A DNA stretch of 36,962 nt from a bacterium (GCA_018222765.1 JAAEZT010000033.1:1-36962); one strand, 5' to 3'. Positions 15,784 to 25,401 are shown, counted from the first letter of the stretch. Made by a program: numbers and translations. Notes: generated by a model from the sequence alone, not told the origin.

Positions 15784-16605
15784 CTAAGACGGCTGACAAG
15801 TCGGGCACCAGGCCGTGGTGCGGGTGGCGATGGTGTCGCGGGCGAGTTCGCTTTTACATTTCGGGCAGGTGCCGCCTTTTTTCCAGCGATGTTGGAAGAG
15901 CCAGTTTTTAGGCGGGACGTTTTCGACGTAGGAACCAGGCGCAAAGCCGTCTTTTGATGCCGTCATGTTTTTCTCGGCGACATGCTTGAGCGCACCGAGG
16001 GCGACGAAACGGGTTTCTTTCCGAAGGGCGGCGGGGTTAAGGTCGGCACAGAGTTCTCCGGGATAGATACCCATGCGCCAGCAAATTTCGTCGGCCATCC
16101 AGTTGCCGATGCCGGGGCAGGCGTTTTGGTCGAGGAGGAGCGCTTTGAGGGGCTTTCGCGGGTGCCGCTCGACGAGTTTGCGAACGTGGGCGAGGGAAAA
16201 TTTGGAATCCTGGGGCTGGGGAGGAAATTCTGCCCAAGGATCTGCGCAATCATGGAGCATGATGCGACCGAACATACGGTAGTCATTGAAGATGAGTGCC
16301 GCCTTTCTGGTTCGGATAATGAGGTGGTCGTGCTTTTGGTCTTCGTGATCGGTCGAAGAGGTCGAGAGCTTGCCGGACATCCCGAGGTGGACTTCGAGAT
16401 GAAGCTTCGGCGCGAAAGTGAAGAGCATACGCTTGCCGTGGGCTTTTGAGGAGAGGAGCTTCTTCCCTTTCAAAATGCGCAGCGCAGGAGCGGGGCAATC
16501 ACGGTAAATGCGGGCTTTGGGATGAACATCGACTCTGGAGACGGCTTCTCCGTGGTGTTTGGCCCATTGGCGGCGGGCAAGTTCGACTTCAGCAAGTTCG
16601 GGCAT
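15784..16605 (-). CDS. Fpg/Nei-family DNA glycosylase (MutM-like)
   Basis: A bifunctional base-excision repair glycosylase/AP lyase of 273 residues. After Met removal the catalytic N-terminal proline is P1 with E2, in PELAEVE; MutM usually has PELPEVE. Other family blocks are the lysine in KAHGKRMLF, HLGMSGKL, DYRMFGRI, the helix-two-turn-helix segment QNACPGIGNWMADE, and the C-terminal zinc finger CPKC-x18-CPTC with the conserved arginine in ATRTTAWC. Substrate could be 8-oxoguanine or oxidised pyrimidines; the PELAEVE variant leaves this open. Confidence 0.9.
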   Translation of the reverse strand: MPELAEVELARRQWAKHHGEAVSRVDVHPKARIYRDCPAPALRILKGKKLLSSKAHGKRMLFTFAPKLHLEVHLGMSGKLSTSSTDHEDQKHDHLIIRTRKAALIFNDYRMFGRIMLHDCADPWAEFPPQPQDSKFSLAHVRKLVERHPRKPLKALLLDQNACPGIGNWMADEICWRMGIYPGELCADLNPAALRKETRFVALGALKHVAEKNMTASKDGFAPGSYVENVPPKNWLFQHRWKKGGTCPKCKSELARDTIATRTTAWCPTCQPS

Positions 16606-16718
16606 GGCGGAGACTTGTCGATTCAGGTTGATAGGTAAAATGATTTCTCAGGATGTCGGGCGTTCCGTTGGCAATTGGCACGGGATGCGCTAAGAAAGAA
16701 GTCGTGGCGGATAAATCA

Positions 16719-17471
16719 ATGGCTTTGATGGTAGTGAGCGACCTCGATGGGACCTTGCTGGATCACGGTGACTACTCCTTTGATCCGGTGCTGCCCATTC
16801 TGGACCGGATGGATGAAGCGGGGATTCCTCTGGTGGTGAATACCAGTAAAACGAGAGCCGAGTGGCTGGCGATTCGGGGAGATTTCGGTAATGAAGACCC
16901 GTTCATCGTCGAAAATGGCTCTGCGCTTTATGATGGCGCAGACTGTGAGGTATTCGGGACTCCGCGAGAGGAGATCTTGGAAACGCTGAAGCCTCTCCGG
17001 GCAAAGTATCGCTTTAAGGGGTATTCGGATGCTACGATTGCTAAAATCATGGAGTGGACCGGGCTGGAGCGACCGTCGGCGGAGAGATCTGCGGATCGGC
17101 ATTACAGTGAACCACTGGTTTGGCAGGACAGTGAGGAGAATGAAGAAGAGTTTTGTCAGCTGCTGGAAAAACGTGGTCTGACGACTTTGAGGGGAGGGCG
17201 CTTTCTGCATGTGCAGGGCCAGACCGATAAAGGGAAGCCGCTGGCGTATTTTCGAACAGGCGAGGCGGCCATCATCGCGCTGGGGGATCGCCCCAATGAT
17301 CTCGCGATGCTGAAGGCCGCCGATATTGGAGTAGTGATTGCTTCGCCCGATGGCTTTGTCCTTGAAGCAGAGGATGTTCTGCGAAGCACCGAAACCGGCC
17401 CGCGCGGTTGGGCCGAAGTGATGACCCAAATCTTAGATCAACTGAACATACCACAATCTACCAATGGCTGA
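16719..17471 (+). CDS. gpgP: HAD phosphatase, glucosyl/mannosyl-3-phosphoglycerate phosphatase
   Basis: A 250-residue HAD-superfamily phosphatase of the mannosyl-3-phosphoglycerate phosphatase group. Motif I is SDLDGTLLD (D8 nucleophile, D10), motif II NTSKTRAEW, the lysine lies in DKGKPLAYF, and motif IV is GDRPNDLAML. It would dephosphorylate glucosyl-3-phosphoglycerate to glucosylglycerate, since the next gene is the matching synthase. The ATG at 16719 puts the catalytic motif at the usual place; an in-frame ATG at 16653 would add 22 residues of no family resemblance. Its stop overlaps the gpgS start by eight bases. Confidence 0.87.
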   Translation: MALMVVSDLDGTLLDHGDYSFDPVLPILDRMDEAGIPLVVNTSKTRAEWLAIRGDFGNEDPFIVENGSALYDGADCEVFGTPREEILETLKPLRAKYRFKGYSDATIAKIMEWTGLERPSAERSADRHYSEPLVWQDSEENEEEFCQLLEKRGLTTLRGGRFLHVQGQTDKGKPLAYFRTGEAAIIALGDRPNDLAMLKAADIGVVIASPDGFVLEAEDVLRSTETGPRGWAEVMTQILDQLNIPQSTNG

Positions 17472-18684
17472 TTTTCACCAAGGCGGCGCCGTCGCGACAC
17501 TTCATAATTTAACCAATCGAGGCATCGAGGAACTCGAGAGCGAGTTGGTGAAATTTTCAAAACGACGCCCCATGGGGTTGCTCTTGCCTTCGCTGTTTTC
17601 GGAGCTGGAGACAGATGCCATGCCTCAAATCATTTCCGAGGTGAAGCAGGTTCCCTATCTCAATGAAATTGTCATTGGCTTGGATCGCGCGACCGAGGAC
17701 CAATATCGGGAAGCGTTGAAGTTTTTCAGTGTTCTGCCGCAGCATCATCGGGTCTTGTGGAACGATGGACCACGGTTGCGCCAATTGGATGCCGAGTTGT
17801 CGGAAAAGGGGCTTGCTCCAAGTGAAGAAGGGAAAGGGCGTAACGTTTGGTATTGCCTCGGCTATATGTTGGCCAGCAATCGCGCGGAAGCGATCGCGCT
17901 TCATGATTGCGATATCACTACTTATGATCGCTCTCTGTTGGCTCGCTTGATCTACCCGATGGCAAATCCACAGTTCAGCTATCAATTTGCGAAAGGATAC
18001 TATCCCCGGGTTGCGAATGGCAGTTTGAATGGCCGGGTGACCCGCTTGTTGGTGACACCGCTTCTTCGCTCCCTCGAGCAGGTGATTGGGGCCTCCGATT
18101 ACCTTCGGTATATGGACGGCTATCGATATCCTCTCGCCGGAGAATTTTCCTTCAGAAAAGACGTCATCCAAGACATTCGGATGCCCAGTGATTGGGGATT
18201 GGAAGTGGGAACGCTTTCAGAGATGTATCGGAATTACTCCAACAACAAGCTGTGCCAGGTTGACATTGCTGATCGCTATGATCACAAACATCAGGACATT
18301 TCTAGTGACGATCAGGAAAAGGGGCTTTCGAAAATGTCGATTGATATCTGTAAATTGTTCTTCCGGAAACTGGCGACAATGGGAGTGGTTTTCGAGAAGG
18401 GAACTTTCCGTTCCTTGAAGGCAGCTTATTACCGCAACGCCCTCGATTTTGTGGAGCGCTACAAGAATGACGCATTAATCAATGGTCTTGAATTTGATGT
18501 CCATAAAGAGGAACAATCAGCCGAGCTGTTTGCTGAAAATATTATCGCTGCCGGTCAGGTCTTTTTGAAGTCACCCATGGAGACACCGTTCATTCCCAGC
18601 TGGAATCGGGTCGAGAGCGCCATGCCTGACGTCTTCGAACGTTTCTTGGATGCAGTTGAAAAAGATAATAATGAGTTCTCCTAG
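17464..18684 (+). CDS. gpgS: Glucosyl-3-phosphoglycerate synthase (GT81)
   Basis: A 406-residue retaining glycosyltransferase that joins glucose from NDP-glucose to 3-phosphoglycerate. The start MADFHQGGAVATLHNLTNR and the block HDCDI (D148, D150; the metal-binding DxD) are typical of GpgS, as are YMDGYRYPLAGEFSF and DWGLEVGTLSEM. Family members act in the compatible solute glucosylglycerate pathway, often under salt stress with low nitrogen. The ATG overlaps the phosphatase stop (ATGGCTGA), and the stop touches the next ATG, so all three genes are coupled. A mannosyl-specific synthase (GT55/GT78) is less likely. Confidence 0.9.
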   Translation: MADFHQGGAVATLHNLTNRGIEELESELVKFSKRRPMGLLLPSLFSELETDAMPQIISEVKQVPYLNEIVIGLDRATEDQYREALKFFSVLPQHHRVLWNDGPRLRQLDAELSEKGLAPSEEGKGRNVWYCLGYMLASNRAEAIALHDCDITTYDRSLLARLIYPMANPQFSYQFAKGYYPRVANGSLNGRVTRLLVTPLLRSLEQVIGASDYLRYMDGYRYPLAGEFSFRKDVIQDIRMPSDWGLEVGTLSEMYRNYSNNKLCQVDIADRYDHKHQDISSDDQEKGLSKMSIDICKLFFRKLATMGVVFEKGTFRSLKAAYYRNALDFVERYKNDALINGLEFDVHKEEQSAELFAENIIAAGQVFLKSPMETPFIPSWNRVESAMPDVFERFLDAVEKDNNEFS

Positions 18685-20409
18685 ATGATGAGTCCATTGG
18701 ATGCCCTCCTTGGGAGGATTGGAACCCACCTAACCAAGATCTATGGTGAGGGTGATCATTCGGTTTTGGTTAACCACCTTGTGGAGGCAATGCGCTTGCG
18801 CGAGCATTTCTTCGAGCCCGCTCCATTTACGAACCATTGGTCGGAGAAGGACGTTGCGCTGATTACCTACGGGAACACCATTCAGAGGCGTGGATTCAAG
18901 CCCTTGGAGGAGTTGAAAGAGTTTCTCGATTCGCGGCTGCAGGAGAGACTTTCCATTGTCCATATTCTTCCCTACTTCCCGTGGACTTCCGATGATGGCT
19001 TTGCCGTGTCGGATTACAATTCCGTGAATCCTGAATTAGGGGACTGGTCTCATATCGAGGAAATCTCGACGAAGTATCGCGTTATGTCGGACCTCGTGGT
19101 CAATCATTGCTCGGCCTCGCACGAATGGTTTGTGCAATTCCAGAACGATGAGGAGCCGGGGATGAATTACTTTTTTCAGGCTGAACCTGAAGACGACTTA
19201 AGCGAGGTGGTTCGACCGAGAACTTCTCCCTTGTTGAGGCCGACAGAAACCCCGTCCGGAACCAAGCATGTCTGGTGCACTTTTGGGCACGATCAAGTCG
19301 ACTTGGATTTTTCAAAACCCGATCTTCTCGTGGAGTTGGTCAAGATTATCCGTTCGCATTTGGATCACGGAGTCAGTGTCTTCCGTCTCGATGCAGTTGC
19401 CTTTATTTGGAAAGAGATCGGCACGCGATCTATCAATCTTCCGCAGACTCACGAGCTCGTTCGGTTGTTCCGCACCTTGATTGAGCACGTAAAACCGGAT
19501 GCCGTGATCATTACAGAGACCAATATTCCCAATCAGGAGAATCTGGCTTATTTCGGAAACTGCAACGAGGCACATAGCATCTACAATTTCTCGCTCCCGC
19601 CTTTGCTGCTTCATGCCATCACCACCGGGAATTCTTTTCATCTCAAACAATGGATGATGCGTATGCCTCCCGCGCAGCCCGGAACGACGTATTTTAATTT
19701 CATCGCATCCCACGATGGAATCGGTCTGCGCCCGGCAGAGGGCCTTCTCTCGGATGAAGAAATCGACAGTCTGGTCGATCTGATGCGCAAGCGTGGAGGA
19801 TTAATTTCGGAAAGGGCATTGACCGGAGGTGAGAACCGCCCCTACGAGATCAATATCAGTCTCTTCGATGCGTTGGGCGGGGAAGATGAGTTTTTCTGTG
19901 CTCATACGGTCTTGCTGGCACTCGAAGGAATCCCGGCTTTTTACATTCACAGTCTGTTGGGGACCCGAAACGATTTCGAGCGCTACGGTCGGACGAAGCA
20001 CAACCGTCATATCAATCGCCATCAGTGGGATGCGAACAAGTTGGATGCTTTCTTGAATGATGCGGATTCCCATCATGCGAAGATCCTTGGTGAACTCCTG
20101 CGCTTGATTGAGATTAGAAAATCTCAGGCGGCGTTTCATCCCAATGCGACCCAGTTCACCTTGCATCTTGGGGAGCAGGTGTTCGCCTTTTGGCGTCAAT
20201 CAGTGGATCGCCGAAATAACGTCTTCTGCATTCATAATGTTTCCGGCGAGGAGCAGCGCATTCCTGTCTCCAGCATCAATCTGATTGCAACAGAGGATTG
20301 GATTGATCTTTTGAGCGGAAAAGAGCTGGAAGCGGAAGTCAGTGAAATTATCTTAAAGCCCTATCAATCGGTCTGGCTTGCCAATCGAAGAAAGCACCTT
20401 CCCTATTAA
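18685..20409 (+). CDS. GH13_18 phosphorylase, probably glucosylglycerate phosphorylase
   Basis: A 574-residue (beta/alpha)8 amylase-family enzyme of the sucrose phosphorylase subfamily. LPYFPWTSDDGFAVSDY is the subfamily block near 95-111. The nucleophile is D236 in FRLDAVAF, the acid/base E278 in ITETN, and the transition-state aspartate D344 in ASHDGIG. A GH13_18 gene fused in an operon with gpgS and the phosphatase points to glucosylglycerate phosphorylase, which releases glucose-1-phosphate and glycerate. Sucrose or sucrose-6-phosphate phosphorylase is the alternative. Start ATG follows the gpgS TAG directly. The stop overlaps that of the convergent PhoD-like gene by four bases. Confidence 0.87.
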   Translation: MMSPLDALLGRIGTHLTKIYGEGDHSVLVNHLVEAMRLREHFFEPAPFTNHWSEKDVALITYGNTIQRRGFKPLEELKEFLDSRLQERLSIVHILPYFPWTSDDGFAVSDYNSVNPELGDWSHIEEISTKYRVMSDLVVNHCSASHEWFVQFQNDEEPGMNYFFQAEPEDDLSEVVRPRTSPLLRPTETPSGTKHVWCTFGHDQVDLDFSKPDLLVELVKIIRSHLDHGVSVFRLDAVAFIWKEIGTRSINLPQTHELVRLFRTLIEHVKPDAVIITETNIPNQENLAYFGNCNEAHSIYNFSLPPLLLHAITTGNSFHLKQWMMRMPPAQPGTTYFNFIASHDGIGLRPAEGLLSDEEIDSLVDLMRKRGGLISERALTGGENRPYEINISLFDALGGEDEFFCAHTVLLALEGIPAFYIHSLLGTRNDFERYGRTKHNRHINRHQWDANKLDAFLNDADSHHAKILGELLRLIEIRKSQAAFHPNATQFTLHLGEQVFAFWRQSVDRRNNVFCIHNVSGEEQRIPVSSINLIATEDWIDLLSGKELEAEVSEIILKPYQSVWLANRRKHLPY

Positions 20410-23400
20410 CGTTGGTCCAATTGCCATACACCGCGGAAAAACTCCGCTTGTGATTCAATCTCAGGGAAGCTGACACGGGTGGTGACTTGGGTTGTTCCCT
20501 CTGGTGGATTGTTGTTGCGGGAAACTTCTTCGACTCCGACAGCAAGAGGTGAGAGAGGGGACCAATTCTCGAGGTCGTTGGAAAATTCAATCCTAGGAAT
20601 CGTTTGACCGGACTGCAGGGGGACCGCCGAGGTGAATTCCAGTGTGTAGGGATCGGTTGATACGACATCGGTATTGATGAGCGGAGTTGATTGGACGGAA
20701 CGGGGATTGGTTTGGAAATTGAATTCTTTTTCATTGGTGAAACCATCTCCATCGGGGTCGGCATCGTTTCCCGAAATGGCTTCATCTTGAAGTTCAGCGG
20801 CGGAGAAGTTGTTGCCCAGCCACACAGCCTTTGTGGGGAAAACCCTCACCGTTGTTTGCGCAGACAATGTGCCGTTCAGCGTCAAGGTGTATGTCGTATC
20901 GCTTAATGGGGAAACTGCAACATGCCCAACTCCGTTGATGGAAAGGTCGGTGACTTGACCGATGCCGTTGTCGATCGTCAGGTTTGCGGCTCCTTCCACA
21001 TTCCATTGGAGAATGGCTGCTTCTCCAGAAATGATGGAAGGTTTCAAGGCGGAGAAAGAGTGAATTGCTGTAGGTCCTTCGCTGATGGGGGAGAGGGCTT
21101 CGAGAACTTCCACATTGGCACTGTTGCCATAGGAGATTTCCACCCGATAGCTGTCGCTGTTGTCATAGACCGGCAAGCGGACAAGATTCCCGGCAAAGCG
21201 CATCGCGTAGAGGAGCTCGCTATTGGATTCACTATACACCGCGAGGACGGGAGCGCTCTCCCAGTGGGTTTCAATAATCGGGAGAAATCCGGTGGGGGAG
21301 CGGCCGTCGTTATCAGCCTGGTGAATCGTGACCGGCCAGTCGGGAAACTGGCTGCCTGTTTGTGGAAACTCCGGATCTGCGTGAATCGGCCAGGATTCAA
21401 ATGTAATCTGGCGCGTATCTTTTTTAATGCGAATGATCCCGTATCCTGCACCGCGGTCGTGGAGATTGACGGGGTCGATGTTGCGGGTTTGGTTGTAGTA
21501 TTCGAGTGGGTTGGCTGCGCTGACTATGCGGATGTGACCAGGGTGATTGGAGGTAATGTTTGATTGGCCAGTTGGAAGGGTGCCGTTGCCATCGAGATAG
21601 AAATCTCCTTTATATGGACTCACGGTGGCGGTCCGGCCACCGCTGTTGTGAACGGGATCCCAAACGCGAGGGAAGAAGTTTGAGATGGCGGGCGAAGTGA
21701 AGGAATAGCCGGCATCGGCCGGGCCATTAACTCCGTGATGAACAAGCGTGCTGAGATGTTGGTCACCTGCCAGCTGGAAGCTCCGTGATTGTCTGAGAAT
21801 TTCCCATGTTTCCTCACGCCGATGCTGCGGCCACCCGTGAGCATCTCGATCATTGAGCCCGAAGTTGTATCCTGATGCGGCGTGGGTATGAAGCATTCCG
21901 AAGGGTGACTGTGAGACAACGCACTTGATTTCCTGTCCGTCCCAATCAGTGTTCCAGGCTTTGAGGAAGTCTTTCTGTCGATCTCCGAGAAGAAATTGTT
22001 GATTGAGATCAACTGGGAACCCGTTGGGGCCGGTCTTGAATTTGCGATCTTCTAAAATTGCGAAGCCGACCTCGCCGTAGGTCATGCCGGTGAAGTAGAC
22101 TCCGATTCCTTGTTCGATCAATGGAGCAGGTTGAATGGCATTGTAGGGATCGGGAAGGGGCATGTGGCGGGTTTGGCAGCGCTCTACAAGACGGACCCAG
22201 GAAGGTGGTTGTTCATAGCCGCCGGTCGTCTGGTTATTTGTAGCGATACCTCCTTCACCCCAGAGATTACCCTGATAAACGTCGTGATCGTCGGGAATGG
22301 CAATAGTGGGCATATCTTTTGCCAGATCGCGGGTTTGTAACATCCAGAAGAACCATTTGTAGAGGTAGTCGTAGTGACGATTGAAATTCGAGCTGGTGTC
22401 TTTGCTGGTAGGTTGGCCTTCGTAGATTTGGTCCCCGAGTGCAAGGAGCACGTCGCCGCCATGCTTGGCAATGTGATCGTATGTCTGGAGATGAGGATGC
22501 CAGACTTTGACCGGCGACCAGTCCATCGTGTCAGCCTCCACGCTGCCGTCGGAGATGCGTTGGCAGGAAGTGTTGATGACCACGATTTCGTTTTTGTCGA
22601 CCGGGTCTTTTCGTATGGTTCCCCCCCAGTAGTAGGTTTCTCCATCGACTTGAACTCCCACACGGTAGTCAGTGTCGCGGTTGTCGTTCCACGAGGGGAT
22701 TTCGAAAGTAGCGGTGTAGGAAGAGGGACTGTCGGTGTTGTCGATGGGAGCATTGGCGATCTCGTTCCAGTTCGTTCCGTTGAATATTTCCAGCGTGGGG
22801 TTTGGTGTGGTTGCGAGATCGACGGGAGCGAGTTGAGTAGTCAGTCTCAGGGTTCGGTCATGCAGGGTGTGCATTGCTCCAATGATGGCGAGATTGCGTT
22901 CGGGTTCGGGTTGCAAGGCGTCTCCGGCTCCGGTGAAGTTATCGAACCAAAAGCTTGTTCCGCTCGTGCTGCGATTAGACATGAGTCCGAACGATCCGAG
23001 GATGCGGTCGGAGGGGACCTCGGTGGAGGCTTGGGAAATGAGGTTTTCGGTGACGCCTAGGGAGCTGATGGTGAGAGTGTAGGTTCCGGGTCCGGGATTG
23101 TAGCTGCCGATCAAGGTGATTCTGGCAGCGGATGGAAATCCTCCGCCTTGATTAGCTCCGGAGGCGATGAGAGTAGTTGCGCCTTCTGACATGTCTTCAA
23201 TGATGGCGGCACCATTGTGGTTGATGCCAAGGAAGGTTCCGAAGTCCCGGCCGAGGCCGTCGTGGACAAGGAGAGAGCCTTTCCAATCGAGGTTGGGACC
23301 GGCGCCGATGAGAAAGCCGGAGCGGGCATTAGTTCCGATCGTTCCGGAGTGAATTCCAGTGCGAACGGACAGCGCAAACGCTCCGCCGTTGCCGCGGATG

Positions 23401-25244
23401 GATGTGCCCACACGATGAAGGGTGCGGCGGGGTTTGGAGGTGTGAATGCAATTTACGCGGCCGTTTCGGACTTCCCAATCATGAAGTCGATTTCCCCAGT
23501 ATCCGGGCCCGGGCCAGACGCGGTCGGGCGAGTTGTCCCAGTCGGTGGCAAAGGAACCGTCAGGAAGATTGGCGGGATAGTGATCGAGGCGAACGTTATC
23601 GACGTAGCGCGAAAGCCTATCTCCGCCTCCCGGTCCGCGAAACCGGACGCCGATCTCTTGCCCGGCGTGGGCGTCAAGCGTGGCGGCAGGAATGGCGAGA
23701 TGGTAGTGGTTCCATTTGGTGACGCGTTCGGAAGTGAGGGTGTAGGATTGGCTGGCGATGACCTGAGGCGTGCCGCCATTGTCGACGTAGGCTTCGGCGA
23801 TGAGGTCGCCGGATGAGGGTTCCGGAGGAGCGGGGGGAATGGCGGGGTCGTTGTCATTGACCGAGAGGCGGAAGTCGGCAACGCGACCGAAGCCGGTTGT
23901 GCCATCTCCATTTTCAGCGCGGAAGGCGACGAAGAGGCGTTTGCCGGCGGCGGAGGCCGGAATGGGATTGAAGTCGGCCGTGAACTCTTCCCACGTGTTG
24001 TTTCTGGTCGAAAGTGGAGCGAGGATGGTTTGCAAGATGGTCCGGGATCCGAGGATATCGTCGTTGGAAGTGGTGTAGAGGAAGGTGGCGACCCGGTCTG
24101 CGGAATCATTCCAGTTCGAGGCATCACGCCAGACGAATTTTATGGTCAGGACATCGTCGGTGACGAGGGTGTGCCCGCTGTCGTTGGCGAAAACTGTTTG
24201 CGTAGCGGTTTGGTTGAGGACGGTGGTGCGGGTGCCGTTGTAGCGAAGATTGGTGCGGGTTGCTTGCGCGCCCTGGCCAGCGCCGAGATTGGTCCAGTAC
24301 GGAGTTTCCTGGAATGTGCGCGAATCGGCGAGGGAGGTGTCTTCGGTAAAGTCACCATTCCGAAGACCGGGTCCGATGAGGAGAGGATTGAAGAGTGAGA
24401 GCACGAAGTCATCGACTTCGGCCTGACCGTCAGGGGAGTCATTGCCATCGATGCCTTCGAGCAGGACGAATAACTTTTTTCCATCGGCAGAGGCGGGAAT
24501 GGGAGCGAAGGTGGTTTTGAAACTTTCAAAAGCGGCATCGGTCGACGATGTTCCCGACAAAACGGATTGGATATTGTTGCGAGTTCCTGAGGGGGTGTCG
24601 TCCGAAGTGGTGAAGAGAGTGACTTGAATTTCGTCATCTGCTTCGCTCCAATTCTCTCCATCCCGCCACTGATATGAGAGTTCGAGTTTTTGGCCGGCGG
24701 TCAGGGTGTAGCCCGTTTCGATGGCGAACAGGCGGTTGCCATCGTCGGTGAGCGCGGCATTACGTGAATTGTCTGGCGCGGGAAGGCTGCCGTTGAGAGT
24801 GGTGGCGATTGTGTTTTGATTGCCGGAAAGATTGAACCAGTTCGGGGTGTCGTTGAAGGAACGAAGATCGGTATCAGAATTGTCGGCGTTGAAGTCTCCG
24901 TTGAGAAGCGCCCCGCCGATGATGGCGTTGGGTGGAATTACCGAAGTGTCAGGGCTGAGGGAGGCGTCGAAACGAATGGAGTAGGCCGCCCCGGTTTCGA
25001 TCTTGTGAGCGCTTAGCTGACGGGTGGCACCGGAGTCACCAAAGAGAATTTTCCAACGCCCATTTCCGTAGTCGGTATCTCCCTCGGAAAGATAGGCGTC
25101 GCCCTCCCAGCCCATCAAGGAAGGGTCGGAGATTGGGATGTTGTCTGCCCCGCTATTGAGTTCGACTCCGGGGTTTTGAAGAGCGATGGGCGCGGAGGCA
25201 GTCCAAAGGGTTGAGAGGAAGAAGATTGAAAGGTGGAATTTCAC
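20406..25244 (-). CDS. 1612-residue secreted multidomain PhoD-type phosphatase
   Basis: The largest gene in the window. A signal peptide (MKFHLSIFFLSTLWTASA) precedes two tandem repeats at about 111-284 and 291-462, sharing GxLxNGDF, TPxW, a WRDxxNW block and a closing PIPASAxGKxLFV. Residues 480-780 contain more beta-sandwich, carbohydrate-binding-like material (KWNHYHLAIPAA, SGTSFWFDNFTG). The PhoD-like metallophosphatase core lies at about 885-1290: NTSCQR, LALGDQIYEG (937-943), IPDDHDVY (983-990), LEDRKFKT and LAGDQH (1158-1163). An Ig-like domain (about 1401-1469), a calcium-binding segment DADPDGDGFTNEKEF (1494-1508) and a SNDLENW module end the protein. The start is a GTG at 25244. Probable role: extracellular phosphodiester or phosphomonoester hydrolysis on a glycan or surface. 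Confidence 0.9.
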   Translation of the reverse strand: MKFHLSIFFLSTLWTASAPIALQNPGVELNSGADNIPISDPSLMGWEGDAYLSEGDTDYGNGRWKILFGDSGATRQLSAHKIETGAAYSIRFDASLSPDTSVIPPNAIIGGALLNGDFNADNSDTDLRSFNDTPNWFNLSGNQNTIATTLNGSLPAPDNSRNAALTDDGNRLFAIETGYTLTAGQKLELSYQWRDGENWSEADDEIQVTLFTTSDDTPSGTRNNIQSVLSGTSSTDAAFESFKTTFAPIPASADGKKLFVLLEGIDGNDSPDGQAEVDDFVLSLFNPLLIGPGLRNGDFTEDTSLADSRTFQETPYWTNLGAGQGAQATRTNLRYNGTRTTVLNQTATQTVFANDSGHTLVTDDVLTIKFVWRDASNWNDSADRVATFLYTTSNDDILGSRTILQTILAPLSTRNNTWEEFTADFNPIPASAAGKRLFVAFRAENGDGTTGFGRVADFRLSVNDNDPAIPPAPPEPSSGDLIAEAYVDNGGTPQVIASQSYTLTSERVTKWNHYHLAIPAATLDAHAGQEIGVRFRGPGGGDRLSRYVDNVRLDHYPANLPDGSFATDWDNSPDRVWPGPGYWGNRLHDWEVRNGRVNCIHTSKPRRTLHRVGTSIRGNGGAFALSVRTGIHSGTIGTNARSGFLIGAGPNLDWKGSLLVHDGLGRDFGTFLGINHNGAAIIEDMSEGATTLIASGANQGGGFPSAARITLIGSYNPGPGTYTLTISSLGVTENLISQASTEVPSDRILGSFGLMSNRSTSGTSFWFDNFTGAGDALQPEPERNLAIIGAMHTLHDRTLRLTTQLAPVDLATTPNPTLEIFNGTNWNEIANAPIDNTDSPSSYTATFEIPSWNDNRDTDYRVGVQVDGETYYWGGTIRKDPVDKNEIVVINTSCQRISDGSVEADTMDWSPVKVWHPHLQTYDHIAKHGGDVLLALGDQIYEGQPTSKDTSSNFNRHYDYLYKWFFWMLQTRDLAKDMPTIAIPDDHDVYQGNLWGEGGIATNNQTTGGYEQPPSWVRLVERCQTRHMPLPDPYNAIQPAPLIEQGIGVYFTGMTYGEVGFAILEDRKFKTGPNGFPVDLNQQFLLGDRQKDFLKAWNTDWDGQEIKCVVSQSPFGMLHTHAASGYNFGLNDRDAHGWPQHRREETWEILRQSRSFQLAGDQHLSTLVHHGVNGPADAGYSFTSPAISNFFPRVWDPVHNSGGRTATVSPYKGDFYLDGNGTLPTGQSNITSNHPGHIRIVSAANPLEYYNQTRNIDPVNLHDRGAGYGIIRIKKDTRQITFESWPIHADPEFPQTGSQFPDWPVTIHQADNDGRSPTGFLPIIETHWESAPVLAVYSESNSELLYAMRFAGNLVRLPVYDNSDSYRVEISYGNSANVEVLEALSPISEGPTAIHSFSALKPSIISGEAAILQWNVEGAANLTIDNGIGQVTDLSINGVGHVAVSPLSDTTYTLTLNGTLSAQTTVRVFPTKAVWLGNNFSAAELQDEAISGNDADPDGDGFTNEKEFNFQTNPRSVQSTPLINTDVVSTDPYTLEFTSAVPLQSGQTIPRIEFSNDLENWSPLSPLAVGVEEVSRNNNPPEGTTQVTTRVSFPEIESQAEFFRGVWQLDQR

Positions 25245-25371
25245 GGGTCCGCTCTTTTAGTCCACAGAGGGGAGTAAGTAGACGATATTTTTATGGGATT
25301 AGTGCAGCTCTCTATTTTTTGGCCCATTTGTCGGGATTCGTGGATGCTGTCTCCTTTGTTTTACTGGCGAT

Positions 25372-25401
25372 GCCAAAATAGGCTTGGGTTGAGGCCCAAG
25401 C
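25372..25401 (-). terminator. Terminator after the DUF1501 gene
   Basis: On the minus strand GCTTGGG (25401-25395) pairs with CCCAAGC (25388-25382) around CCTCAA, followed by CTATTTTGG. It lies 12 bases after the DUF1501 stop. The T-run is short and broken. Confidence 0.6.
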
